Of a stretch of DNA of 64,000 nt, positions 18,141 through 25,845 are shown in pieces; within the stretch, counting starts at the first letter, position 1, and the number at the start of each line of letters is the position of its first letter. The position numbers and the translations under genes were made by a program. The stretch lies in contig NZ_JADGMQ010000008.1 of the NCBI RefSeq assembly GCF_016124105.1, positions 1-64,000 of the forward strand. The letters run 5' to 3'. Source of the DNA: Aquamicrobium zhengzhouense. Its GTDB lineage: Bacteria > Pseudomonadota > Alphaproteobacteria > Rhizobiales > Rhizobiaceae. The notes beneath the pieces were generated by a model. That model was not told where the DNA came from, ran no database searches, and saw only the letters and a list, made by a program, of their open reading frames with translations.

Positions 18141-19984
18141 TCTGCAGCCTCGCGGGATGACGAGGCCTCATCTTCCTGGAGGATAATAGTCGCGATGGTG
18201 CCGCCCTCGTGGTGCTGTTCGACGGACAGGGTGCCTCCGAAATCCTTGGCGATGTTGTAAGAAATTGAAAGCCCCAGCCCGAGGCCCTTTCCGACGCCCT
18301 TTGTCGTGAAAAACGGGTCGAAGATCCGCCCGGCTATCGCTTCCGGCACCCCGGGACCGTGATCTCGTACGGTGATTGAAATTTTGTCCGGCTCTGCGCG
18401 CTGCGCCGAAAGGGTGATGGTACGGTCTTTGGTGCCTTCGATTGCGTCGGCCGCATTGGAGATGACGTTTACCAGCACCTGTTGCAGACGGACCGTTCCC
18501 GCCTTCACCCATAAGGGCTCGCTGCCGAGGTCGAGTGTAAGAGCAGCATCGGCAGCTTTTAGCCTCCAGCCAACGATCTCGAGCGTTGCGTTGACAATGT
18601 CGTCGAGCAGGACCGGTCCCAGTTTCTCATTCGGCTTGCGCGCAAAGTTGCGCAGATGCCGGCTGATTGACGCCATCCGCTCCGTCAAGCTGGCGATGCG
18701 TTGGACGGCGTCTCCGGCTTCGTCCAGTCGCCCGCGCTCGATGAATTGAGCTGCGTTGTCGGCATAGGTTCGGGTCGCGGCCAGCGGTTGATTGAATTCG
18801 TGCGAGAGAGCGGCGGCCATTTGGCCTAGTGCTGCAAGCTTTCCCGCCTGGACAAGATCTGATTGCGTCTTCCGAAGAACCCGCTCGGTTGCGCGCCGCT
18901 CTGCAACTTCAGCCTGGAGGAGTTGGTTTACGTCCGCAAGATCAGCGGTGCGTTCCGCAACCCGCTGCTCGAGCTCTTCCTGCGCTTCACGCTGTACCTG
19001 AAGCCGTTCCGCCAGCCGGGCACGGCGCTCAAGCCAGACGGCAAAGCCCATTGCTCCAAGGGCCACCAGAAGGACCAGTGCTGCGATGGTTGTGAGCACC
19101 TGCGTGCGGACGGATGCGGTATCGAGTAGGACCTTCACGGTCCAATCGGCCTCGGGCATCAACTCGGTGACCGCCAGATATTGTCGCTGTCCCTCTGCAC
19201 CCGTGATGGTGAGAAGGTCATGCCCGTCTTGCGACTGGCTCCGGACTACGGGGAGTTCGCGAAGCTCCGCATTTGCGTAGCGACGTGTCGCCACGGTTCG
19301 GGCAAGCCGGTCAGGCGTCAGCGGCTGGATGGCAGTGAAGAGCCAGTCCTGGCGGCCGGACATGAAGACAATGCCCTCGGGATCGGTGACGATGATCTCA
19401 TAGTCACTTCCCCGCCAGCTGCTCTCGATGGCGTCTATGTCCACCTTGAAGACGACGACACCGGAGACACGCTGATCGGTTACAATCGGGGCGCCGAAAT
19501 AATAGCCGCGTTTAAAGGATGTTGTGCCAAGCGCGAAGAAGCGGCCCTTCCCACCATCGAGCGCGTCGCTGAAATACGGGCGATAACTGAAGTTTTCTCC
19601 GATGAAGGTCGGGCTTTGATCGAAGTTAGATGCAGCAAGTGTGACCCCGTCCGTGAGCATCACATAGATGTCGGACGATTCGAGCAGCGAATTGATCTGT
19701 TTGAGGAACAGGTTGATCTCATCGACCTTTGTACGGTCTTGAGGATTCGCAACAAGCTGCTTGATGTCGGGATCGTCTGCGATCAGTTCCGGCAGCTTCT
19801 CGTATCGGGCGAGCTGCCCACGCAACGCGGTGACCGCAAGCCCCAGCGTGTTGCTGCCGCGGGCGGCAGCTTCGTCGAGGTAGCCCGCGGTAGCATAACG
19901 ATGTCCAAAGCTGGCGATCAGCAGGCAAAGGGCGAACGCGACTGCCCCCAGGATGATCAGATGTCGCCGCCGGTTCCGGTTCAT
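18137..19984 (-). CDS. DctB-like sensor histidine kinase
   Basis: A 615-aa membrane kinase: one helix at about 10-30, a periplasmic dCache-type sensor of about 250 residues, a second helix near 295-315, a coiled coil with many Glu and Arg, then a HisKA domain with the phosphorylated His in ALSHEFNQPLAA and an HATPase with N and G boxes (GKGLGLGLS). This is the DctB architecture for sensing carboxylates outside the inner membrane. The gene is translationally coupled to its regulator. Confidence 0.9.
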   Translation of the reverse strand: MNRNRRRHLIILGAVAFALCLLIASFGHRYATAGYLDEAAARGSNTLGLAVTALRGQLARYEKLPELIADDPDIKQLVANPQDRTKVDEINLFLKQINSLLESSDIYVMLTDGVTLAASNFDQSPTFIGENFSYRPYFSDALDGGKGRFFALGTTSFKRGYYFGAPIVTDQRVSGVVVFKVDIDAIESSWRGSDYEIIVTDPEGIVFMSGRQDWLFTAIQPLTPDRLARTVATRRYANAELRELPVVRSQSQDGHDLLTITGAEGQRQYLAVTELMPEADWTVKVLLDTASVRTQVLTTIAALVLLVALGAMGFAVWLERRARLAERLQVQREAQEELEQRVAERTADLADVNQLLQAEVAERRATERVLRKTQSDLVQAGKLAALGQMAAALSHEFNQPLAATRTYADNAAQFIERGRLDEAGDAVQRIASLTERMASISRHLRNFARKPNEKLGPVLLDDIVNATLEIVGWRLKAADAALTLDLGSEPLWVKAGTVRLQQVLVNVISNAADAIEGTKDRTITLSAQRAEPDKISITVRDHGPGVPEAIAGRIFDPFFTTKGVGKGLGLGLSISYNIAKDFGGTLSVEQHHEGGTIATIILQEDEASSSREAAE

Positions 19985-20043
19985 GCGTTATGTCGTTCCT
20001 CCCGAAATGATCATAACGCCGGATTTGTCGCGGTGTCGAATGC

Positions 20044-20340
20044 CTAATGCTTGAGCACGTCCGCCCATTCAGGATGACGCTGGAACTGTGCGGCTGCAAA
20101 CGGGCATAGCGGCAAAATTGTCTTCCCGGCAGCGCGCGCGTCCTCTACGGCCCTCGCTACCAGCCGAGCGCCGATACCTTGGCCTCGGAACGCATCAGGG
20201 ACCATGGTGTGGTCGATGATAATCTGGCTTTCGCCGATGCTGGTGTAGGTCATCTCGGCTTCAGCGCCGTCCGGTCCTTTCACCAGATACCGCCCCTTGG
20301 TGCCGGTCAGTTCAAGCTCGATCGGTAAATCACCTGTCAT
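20044..20340 (-). CDS. small GNAT N-acetyltransferase (YjdJ/COG2388 type)
   Basis: A 98-aa minimal acetyltransferase of the COG2388 group. The acetyl-CoA loop is RGQGIGARLVARA and the C-terminal CPFAAAQFQRHPEW is typical. A GTG three bases upstream (20343) could also be the start. It overlaps the esterase gene by about 11 bases and is the last gene of the dioxygenase-esterase operon. The acceptor is unknown. Confidence 0.85.
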   Translation of the reverse strand: MTGDLPIELELTGTKGRYLVKGPDGAEAEMTYTSIGESQIIIDHTMVPDAFRGQGIGARLVARAVEDARAAGKTILPLCPFAAAQFQRHPEWADVLKH

Positions 20341-20968
20341 CACTCTGTCTCGCTCCGCTGGAGGCCAGGAAGCGCTGGGCTGCTTCCATCTCTACCGGAC
20401 GGACTTCATGTCCGCCGTCGTGCCATATTGTTTCAACGATCGCGCCATGTCGCCCGAAATCGGATTCCAGGCGCTGCGTCTGGGGCGCGGGGCAAATCGG
20501 ATCGTGACGACCGGCCGTCATCAGTATCCTCGTATCGGCCAGCGTTCCTTCCACCTTCGGTTCGAACGGGATCAGTGGGTGCATCAGGACGGCGGCGTCG
20601 AACAGGCCTGGCTGCGCGAAGATCGCGGAGGCAAGGATGTTCGCGCCGTTCGAGTAACCGAGACCCAGAACCGATGAAGGCTTTATTTCGGCGCGGTGTG
20701 CTTCGACGAAAGCCAGCATCTTCTCCGTCGCGCGCGCGAGGTCAGCCATGTCGTAAACGCCTTCACCGGTGCGGCGAAAGTAGCGAGCAGCGCCAAATTC
20801 CGAAACGTCCCCGCGCGGGGCGACGATGGTCGCATCCGGCGCAAGATGGCGTCCGATGCTGAGGAACTGATTTTCATCTGCGCCGGTGCCATGGAACACG
20901 AAGAGCAAAGGCCCGCCGGTTTCCCCGGCGGTCTGCTTGTAGGTGTAGTTGTCGATGGCCATGGTCAT
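20330..20968 (-). CDS. MhqD-like carboxylesterase/phospholipase family protein
   Basis: A 212-aa alpha/beta hydrolase. The nucleophile elbow is GYSNGA (Ser at about 106), with Asp in GRHDP and His in DGGHEV completing the triad. The oxyanion motif HGTGADE is N-terminal. It overlaps the ring-cleaving dioxygenase by 4 bases. This pairing matches the Bacillus mhqE/mhqD type of quinone-detoxification operons; role here by analogy. Confidence 0.85.
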   Translation of the reverse strand: MTMAIDNYTYKQTAGETGGPLLFVFHGTGADENQFLSIGRHLAPDATIVAPRGDVSEFGAARYFRRTGEGVYDMADLARATEKMLAFVEAHRAEIKPSSVLGLGYSNGANILASAIFAQPGLFDAAVLMHPLIPFEPKVEGTLADTRILMTAGRHDPICPAPQTQRLESDFGRHGAIVETIWHDGGHEVRPVEMEAAQRFLASSGARQSDDR

Positions 20969-21900
20969 TCCCCTAGCGGCTGGAGGTGGCTCTCAAGGAA
21001 GCTGCGCAAATGCTCGTGCTGCGTGGGAAGCTTGAGAGCTTCGCCGAGATGCGCGGTGTCCTCGTCGCGATCAAAACCCGGTTCGTTGGTGGCAATTTCG
21101 AATAGGATGCCGCCGGGCGTGCGGAAGTAGATCGCCCAGAAGTAATCCCGGTCAATGACAGGCGTTACCTGGTAGCCCGTATCCATCAACGCCTTGCGGA
21201 CTTCGAGCTGCTTCTCCCGATTTTCAACCGCAAACGCGACGTGGTGGACCGAGCCCGCACCCTGGCGACCATGATTGACCATCGGCAGGGTTTCGAGGTC
21301 GACGTAATTGGCTCCGTTACCCGCTCCCCTGACAGCGAAGCGGCGGACGTTCCCCGCCTTCTCCACTTCCTCGTAATTCATGAACTTCAAAAGCTCGGCG
21401 GTCGCATCGGCATCCTGCAGCCGCATCGACACCGAATGGAAACCGCGAATAGCTTCATCGGTGCCTACGCCGCCATTGGTCCACGGTGCCCGTCCATCCT
21501 CGGCAGCTTCCACGAGTACAAACCCGTCACCATCGGGACCGTCAAATGCCAGGCGCTTCTCGCCGAACCGCTCTTGCGGGCGCACATTGGTGACGCCTTG
21601 GTCAGCAAGTCGCTGCTCCCAATAACGAAGCGTGCCGTTTGGCACTGAAAAGGCGGTCACACCCACTTCACCGGTTCCTTGACGGCCACGTGCCGCGTGG
21701 GGGAACGGGAAATATGTCATTACGGAGCCAGGCGTTCCAACCTCGTCACCGTAGTAGAGGTGGTAGACGTCAGGCGCATCGAAATTGACGGTCTTCTTGA
21801 TGCGGCGCAGCCCCAGCTTGTGCGTGAAAAAGTCATTGTTCGCCGCAGCGTCGCGAGCAAGCGATGTGACGTGATGAAGGCCCTTGATCTGTTCGAGCAT
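20965..21900 (-). CDS. MhqO-like ring-cleaving dioxygenase (two VOC domains)
   Basis: A 311-aa protein with two vicinal-oxygen-chelate domains, residues about 5-130 and 150-285. The Fe(II) ligands are probably H9 (GLHHVT), H215 region (GSVHHVAFAV) and E in the C-terminal GGILFEIATNEPGF. Members cleave hydroquinone- or catechol-like rings. It is first in a three-gene operon with an esterase and a GNAT. No MarR-type regulator lies next to it. Confidence 0.88.
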   Translation of the reverse strand: MLEQIKGLHHVTSLARDAAANNDFFTHKLGLRRIKKTVNFDAPDVYHLYYGDEVGTPGSVMTYFPFPHAARGRQGTGEVGVTAFSVPNGTLRYWEQRLADQGVTNVRPQERFGEKRLAFDGPDGDGFVLVEAAEDGRAPWTNGGVGTDEAIRGFHSVSMRLQDADATAELLKFMNYEEVEKAGNVRRFAVRGAGNGANYVDLETLPMVNHGRQGAGSVHHVAFAVENREKQLEVRKALMDTGYQVTPVIDRDYFWAIYFRTPGGILFEIATNEPGFDRDEDTAHLGEALKLPTQHEHLRSFLESHLQPLGE

Positions 21901-22062
21901 GATCGGCTCCTTTTCTAAGCACCGCCTGATGCGGCTTTCACATCCATATGTCTTTTAATCTGCTCGCGGGGAAAGCTCGTAGGGACGCTAAGGACTGTTC
22001 TTAAAAATTGAACGATGGTGGCTGCGCTGTTCAATTCGAGGGTCTTGATCCCGGAACGGAAA

Positions 22063-22090
22063 CGGGCTCGCATCCGAAGATGCAAGCCCG
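22063..22090 (-). terminator. terminator of the PRC-barrel gene
   Basis: On the minus strand CGGGCTTGCATC, a TTCG tetraloop and GATGCGAGCCCG form a 12-bp stem (one G-T pair), followed by TTT. It lies 23 bases after the stop codon. Confidence 0.8.
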
Positions 22091-22112
22091 CCTCAGGTCC
22101 GCCTGAAAGAAA

Positions 22113-23105
22113 TTACTGTGCGGGGACTACCAGAAGCTGGCCGTCACGATTCTCGGCAAAAGTGCCTTCATCATATTCCGGCTGGGCTTCGAGCTGCTCC
22201 TTTGTCATGGACGTGTAGAGATAGTGGTTGGCATCTCCATCGGCCATAAAGGCGAGGTTTTCCATGCTCACTGCGACGGACTTTTGTCCGATGCCAAGGA
22301 AGCCGCCGACGTCAATAATAACCGCATCGACCCCGCCGTCCTGGGACAGAAGAACGTCGCTGATTTCACCGACGTTTTCATCATTGGCACCGTAAACCGT
22401 GGTCCCGATGATGTTGTCGGCGCTCATCGTGCCTGCATCGACTTCATTCAGCGTCGAGCGGTCAATTGCGGCAGTTGCAGTATCATCGGTATCAGTAACA
22501 ACAGTGTCGTTAGCAGCAGTGTTATAGGAGGTAGTGTCCGTCGTCGTTGCTGGTGCAGTAACGGCCGGAGCAGTTGCCGTCGTATCATTTGTCGGGGCAG
22601 TCGCTGCCGCGCCAGCACCCGTCGCTGCTACACCGATGTCCTGCCCGGTAGCCGGGGTGGTGTTGCCCACTTCAGCGTTCGCATCCTGAGGAGTGAAGGC
22701 AGAGCGATCAAACTCAGGAAGCGCTTCAAGGGCCTCACGGTTCGTCGGAATTACGAGCCATTCGTCGCCATCACGTTCGGCCCATTCAGCAACGCTGAAT
22801 TCGAGAGCTACGTCCTTACGGCCAATCCCGAGGAAGCCGCCGACACCGACAACAAGCGCTTCAATCTGGCCCTGATTTGAGATCACCATATCGGTCACGC
22901 TGCCAATGTTCTCGGCATCATCGCCGGTACCGTTGTAGACGGTCTCACCGATCAGATTGCTGGCGAGATGGCCTTCAGCGTGTTTGACCTGAGGTGCGGC
23001 CTGTTCCGTCTGCATCGTTGGTTCAGTCGTTGTCGTCGTCTGAGCGTAGGCACCGGTGGCTACGAGCGTTGCAATTGCAGTAGTCGCCAAAAGATTGCGG
23101 ATCAT
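22113..23105 (-). CDS. periplasmic protein with two PRC-barrel domains
   Basis: A 330-aa exported protein: signal peptide ending ATGAYA, then two PRC-barrel repeats, each with the block VGGFLGIG(R/Q)K. A linker of about 65 residues rich in Ala, Thr and Asp joins them. AAGGAGA precedes the ATG at 23105, and the frame upstream to 23276 is rejected. A perfect EcfG promoter lies about 95 bases upstream, so it is probably a stress protein. Molecular function is unknown. Confidence 0.85.
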   Translation of the reverse strand: MIRNLLATTAIATLVATGAYAQTTTTTEPTMQTEQAAPQVKHAEGHLASNLIGETVYNGTGDDAENIGSVTDMVISNQGQIEALVVGVGGFLGIGRKDVALEFSVAEWAERDGDEWLVIPTNREALEALPEFDRSAFTPQDANAEVGNTTPATGQDIGVAATGAGAAATAPTNDTTATAPAVTAPATTTDTTSYNTAANDTVVTDTDDTATAAIDRSTLNEVDAGTMSADNIIGTTVYGANDENVGEISDVLLSQDGGVDAVIIDVGGFLGIGQKSVAVSMENLAFMADGDANHYLYTSMTKEQLEAQPEYDEGTFAENRDGQLLVVPAQ

Positions 23106-23199
23106 GTTAGTGTCTCCTTGTGCATGTTCTTTTGCACGACCGTGCCCCGGCCAAACTTTTCGCAGAGGGAGGCCCGGGGCGCGGCCTTCACCCGTCGAC

Positions 23200-23224
23200 A
23201 ACGCCGACCTCCCGATGAGGTTCC
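23200..23224 (-). promoter_or_regulatory. EcfG promoter of the PRC-barrel gene
   Basis: On the minus strand GGAAC (23224-23220) and CGTT (23203-23200) with a 16-base spacer, an exact match to the EcfG consensus. It diverges from the lipid kinase promoter. Confidence 0.75.
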
Positions 23225-23254
23225 GCATTAGATCAATCGTTTCCCGGCTCCTCA

Positions 23255-23279
23255 GGAACGAAACCATCATGCTCACGTT
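23255..23279 (+). promoter_or_regulatory. EcfG promoter of the lipid kinase gene
   Basis: GGAAC (23255-23259) and CGTT (23276-23279) with a 16-base spacer. The start codon follows only nine bases after CGTT, so the mRNA would have almost no leader. Confidence 0.75.
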
Positions 23280-23287
23280 GCTGGCGG

Positions 23288-24196
23288 ATGAAGTTCCAAA
23301 TCATACTGAACAGGGATGGCGGTACGCTGCGGACACTTGATCTCGAGCAGTTCGAGAGCGAGTTGCGCGCAGTGCTCCAGGCCGCTGGCCATCAGGTAGA
23401 CGTTTCAGTTATCGAAGGTGCAGAGCTTGAGCGCCGCCTCGACAATGCGCTCGCAAGCGATTGCGACGTCGTCATGGTGGGAGGCGGCGATGGCTCGATC
23501 TCTGCTGCCGCCAGCCGGATGAAGGGATCGGATAAAGCGCTCGCCATTCTACCGGCGGGGACCATGAACCTGTTCGCGCGCAGTCTCGGTATTCCGCAAA
23601 ATCTCAGCCAGGCGGTGGTTTCGTTTGCAGATGGTCAAATCCGCAGGGTCGATCTTGCCTCTGCAAACGGCCGCTTTTTCATCCACCAGTTCTCCGTGGG
23701 CCTTCACGCCAAGGTTATTCGGATCCGCGAAAGCCACGTATTTGGTTCCCGCCTAGGCAAGATCTGGGCATCGCTTCGCGCTGGTTGGAAGGCCATGTTC
23801 AAGCCGCCGCGCCTCAAAGTGGAAATGGAGCTGGATGGCGTCCGGATCCGGCGCAAGACGGCGGGGATAGGCATCAGCAACAATATCTTTGGTGAAGGGC
23901 ATCTTCCGTATGCCGATGACCCAGATGGTGGCGTGCTGGGGGTCTATGTCACACGAGCGCGCAAGCCGGGTGACATATTTCGGATGGCAATCCAGGTCGG
24001 CCTTGGGCGGTGGAAGGCGATCGACACGATTGAAGTCTTGCAAGCGAAGAAAGTCTCGCTACGCCTGCTGTCGAGGCACGAACGCTATGGATGTGCGATA
24101 GACGGCGAGATTTGCCCGCTGGAGACAGTGACGCGCCTGGAAATCCATCCGGGCGCGCTCAATGTCCTGGCTCCTTCGCAAGGCGAAATCAGCTAG
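23288..24196 (+). CDS. diacylglycerol kinase family lipid kinase
   Basis: A 302-aa DAGK-catalytic-domain protein of the YegS/DgkB type, phosphorylating a lipid such as diacylglycerol or a sphingoid base. N-terminal NRDGGT, the nucleotide motif GGGDGS at 65-70 and PAGTMNLFAR near 85-95 are intact. The N-terminus matches the family, so the start at 23288 is right even though no SD is present beyond a weak GGCGG. Its EcfG promoter predicts a leaderless transcript. Its 3' end overlaps the convergent small gene by 8 bases. Confidence 0.88.
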   Translation: MKFQIILNRDGGTLRTLDLEQFESELRAVLQAAGHQVDVSVIEGAELERRLDNALASDCDVVMVGGGDGSISAAASRMKGSDKALAILPAGTMNLFARSLGIPQNLSQAVVSFADGQIRRVDLASANGRFFIHQFSVGLHAKVIRIRESHVFGSRLGKIWASLRAGWKAMFKPPRLKVEMELDGVRIRRKTAGIGISNNIFGEGHLPYADDPDGGVLGVYVTRARKPGDIFRMAIQVGLGRWKAIDTIEVLQAKKVSLRLLSRHERYGCAIDGEICPLETVTRLEIHPGALNVLAPSQGEIS

Positions 24197-24380
24197 GGTT
24201 TGCGGGTACCTGTTCGGTTGGGGTTTCGCCGATCGGATTTTCAGGCTCAATGGACTCGCCGTAAATTTCTACAGCCCACCAGCCGATTGCTACCAGGATC
24301 AGCGCGCAGATGAGGACGACCAGCACGGGCCATCCGCTGCGGCCCTGTCGCGCTCGATTTCCGTCTATCTTCTTTTCCAT
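24189..24380 (-). CDS. small single-pass membrane protein
   Basis: A 63-aa protein: a basic N-terminus, one transmembrane helix at about 18-38 (VLVVLICALILVAIGWWAV), and an acidic, proline-rich tail. I do not recognise a family function. Its only SD, GGAG, lies eight bases before the ATG at 24380, inside the 3' arm of the terminator hairpin of the upstream operon. It sits in the general stress island. Confidence 0.7.
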   Translation of the reverse strand: MEKKIDGNRARQGRSGWPVLVVLICALILVAIGWWAVEIYGESIEPENPIGETPTEQVPANPS

Positions 24381-24382
24381 AG

Positions 24383-24416
24383 AAAAAGCTCCGGGAGGTG
24401 ATTGATCTCCCGGAGC
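24383..24416 (-). terminator. terminator hairpin carrying the RBS of the next gene
   Basis: GCTCCGGGAG and CTCCCGGAGC form a perfect 10-bp stem with a 9-base loop, followed on the minus strand by TTTTT. The last arm contains the GGAG of the gene starting at 24380. It should stop readthrough and also hide that ribosome-binding site. Confidence 0.75.
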
Positions 24417-24441
24417 AATGTTTGGATCTGTGTGTTGTTCC
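24417..24441 (-). promoter_or_regulatory. near-consensus EcfG promoter for the small membrane protein
   Basis: On the minus strand a perfect GGAAC (24441-24437), a 16-base spacer and CATT (24420-24417) instead of CGTT. Initiation would fall at about 24410, inside the 5' arm of the hairpin, giving a transcript that cannot form the full stem. Confidence 0.4.
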
Positions 24442-24444
24442 TGC

Positions 24445-24903
24445 CTAGTCGCGCATATCGCCCAAATTCCTGCGCCCGCGCGAGTTCTCTCGCCAGACAG
24501 CCCAACCCAGCCCAGCAAGAGCAGGAGCGAGCAAGGCCAGCGACGACCGCCCTTTGCCGCCGGCGAGAAGGGTAGGGATCATCGCCACGGCCGCTGCACC
24601 CACAACTGCCGTAATTTCGCTCTGACGCCTTTTTGCCGCCAATTTCGCTTTCGATCGCGCCGCGACACGATGGACTATCACGATGATTGCGGCACCGATG
24701 ATGAAAACGGCAGCGAACCCGAGCGCAGCCTTAACGACGCCGAACTCACGCGCTGCGACAACGAACGCCGCAATAAGGAGAAAGACGAGGCCTGCCGCCA
24801 TCAAGGCCGCGGCGATCAGATATGCCACCACGGCCCGGCGTATCCGGCCCGCGGTCTCGGCAGCTTCTCCGGAAACAAGACCTGTAATCAGCGATGCCAG
24901 CAT
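24445..24903 (-). CDS. phage-holin-3-like / YqjE-type membrane protein
   Basis: A 152-aa protein with two strong transmembrane hairpins at about 25-50 and 58-82, a basic stretch (RSKAKLAAKRRQ) and a third weak hydrophobic segment near 98-130. It resembles the YqjE/Act-like holin superfamily proteins, which usually follow a DUF883 (YqjD/ElaB) gene as here. These are stress-linked envelope proteins, not phage lysis genes. It starts 5 bases after the DUF883 stop. Confidence 0.75.
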   Translation of the reverse strand: MLASLITGLVSGEAAETAGRIRRAVVAYLIAAALMAAGLVFLLIAAFVVAAREFGVVKAALGFAAVFIIGAAIIVIVHRVAARSKAKLAAKRRQSEITAVVGAAAVAMIPTLLAGGKGRSSLALLAPALAGLGWAVWRENSRGRRNLGDMRD

Positions 24904-24908
24904 GTCGA

Positions 24909-25247
24909 CTAGCGGCGCAGGACTGCGAGGAGGTAGCCGATGCCGGCTGCTATAGCGAGCGCAGTGATTGGCTTTTCGCGCACGGCGTCCGAAATCTGCT
25001 CTTCGATATCGCTTGCGTTTGAGCGGATCGCGTCGACCGCAGCTTCGCCTTTCGCGCGCAGATGATCTGCGCCTTCGCTGGCAACGCGGCGCGCGGCGGA
25101 ATAGGTATGCTCGCTGGTCTTGGCAAGTTGGTCGGCGAGCTTGGCTACATCTTCTCGCAGCCTTTTGATCTCTGCCTCGAGATCCGCCGGTGAGCCGGTG
25201 GTGAAATCGTCGACGCCGCCGGCGCCCGCCCTTGGTGTTACTGCCAT
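24909..25247 (-). CDS. DUF883 family protein (YqjD/ElaB-like)
   Basis: A 112-aa protein with an N-terminal coiled coil (about 20-85, heptads rich in Leu, Ala, Glu) and a C-terminal membrane anchor with the signature REKPITALAIAAGIGYLLAVLRR. In E. coli such proteins tether ribosomes to the inner membrane in stationary phase. A perfect EcfG promoter lies about 34 bases before the ATG. It heads an operon with the holin-like gene. Confidence 0.85.
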   Translation of the reverse strand: MAVTPRAGAGGVDDFTTGSPADLEAEIKRLREDVAKLADQLAKTSEHTYSAARRVASEGADHLRAKGEAAVDAIRSNASDIEEQISDAVREKPITALAIAAGIGYLLAVLRR

Positions 25248-25280
25248 ATTCAGACTCCCGTGACTGCTAACAGATCAGGT

Positions 25281-25305
25281 AACGCACTGGTGAAGTCGGG
25301 GTTCC
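25281..25305 (-). promoter_or_regulatory. EcfG promoter of the DUF883 operon
   Basis: On the minus strand GGAAC (25305-25301), a 16-base spacer and CGTT (25284-25281), giving a 5' leader of about 25 bases to the ATG at 25247. Confidence 0.75.
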
Positions 25306-25449
25306 ACGCGACACGGGAACACAAATTTAAGCGTTAGTTCTTTTTGGAGCGGATCAAGTCAGCCCTAGTCTTTACCTAGCGTAATGCATGTTGCCGGTGA
25401 CAAACAACTGCGTATACGCCAAAGCTTCTTGATCGATGGAGGGCGCTGC

Positions 25450-25845
25450 TTGATAAACAATTCGCTGGATGGTTTGCGCATCCTCGTTCTGGAAGACGAG
25501 ATGCTCATTGCAATGGACGTGGAAGACATGTGCCGGCAAAGCGGAGCTGAACACGTCACCATCGCTCGTAGTTTTGATCAGGCTACCGAACGCCAGATGG
25601 ATTACGACGCTGCCGTCATTGACGTCATGATTGAAGGCCGGCCGACCTTCGATTTCGCCCACCTGTTGCGCCAGAACGGCATCCCGTTCGTTTTTGCTAC
25701 CGGGCACGCGGATGACCGCCAGATGTTCGCCGATTTTCCTGGCGTTCCGGTTGTGGCCAAGCCGTATTCAGGAAACGCGGTCGTCACCGCCCTGAAAACG
25801 GTTCTGGAGCCTGATGGGGCGCTTACGCCGCGCTCGTCCCCATGA
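25450..25845 (+). CDS. single-domain response regulator
   Basis: A 131-aa stand-alone receiver domain. The acidic pair is in LVLEDEML, the phospho-acceptor Asp in AAVIDVMIEG and the Lys in VVAKPYSG. I chose the TTG at 25450 because GGAGGG lies six bases upstream and the protein then begins just before the receiver. An ATG at 25384 has no SD. Such receivers near phyR can act as phosphate sinks or feed the stress phosphorelay. Its 3' end overlaps the convergent ecfG by 23 bases. Confidence 0.75.
   Translation: MINNSLDGLRILVLEDEMLIAMDVEDMCRQSGAEHVTIARSFDQATERQMDYDAAVIDVMIEGRPTFDFAHLLRQNGIPFVFATGHADDRQMFADFPGVPVVAKPYSGNAVVTALKTVLEPDGALTPRSSP

Noticed and set aside
24445-24903. Prophage remnant suggested by the holin-like protein
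   Set aside because: No other phage genes nearby. The DUF883 plus holin-like pair is a common chromosomal stress module.
25316-25339. EcfG promoter on the plus strand for the receiver gene at 25450
   Set aside because: GGAAC is perfect, but CGTT follows after only 11 bases and AGTT after 15. Spacing is outside the 16-17 seen in all other sites here.
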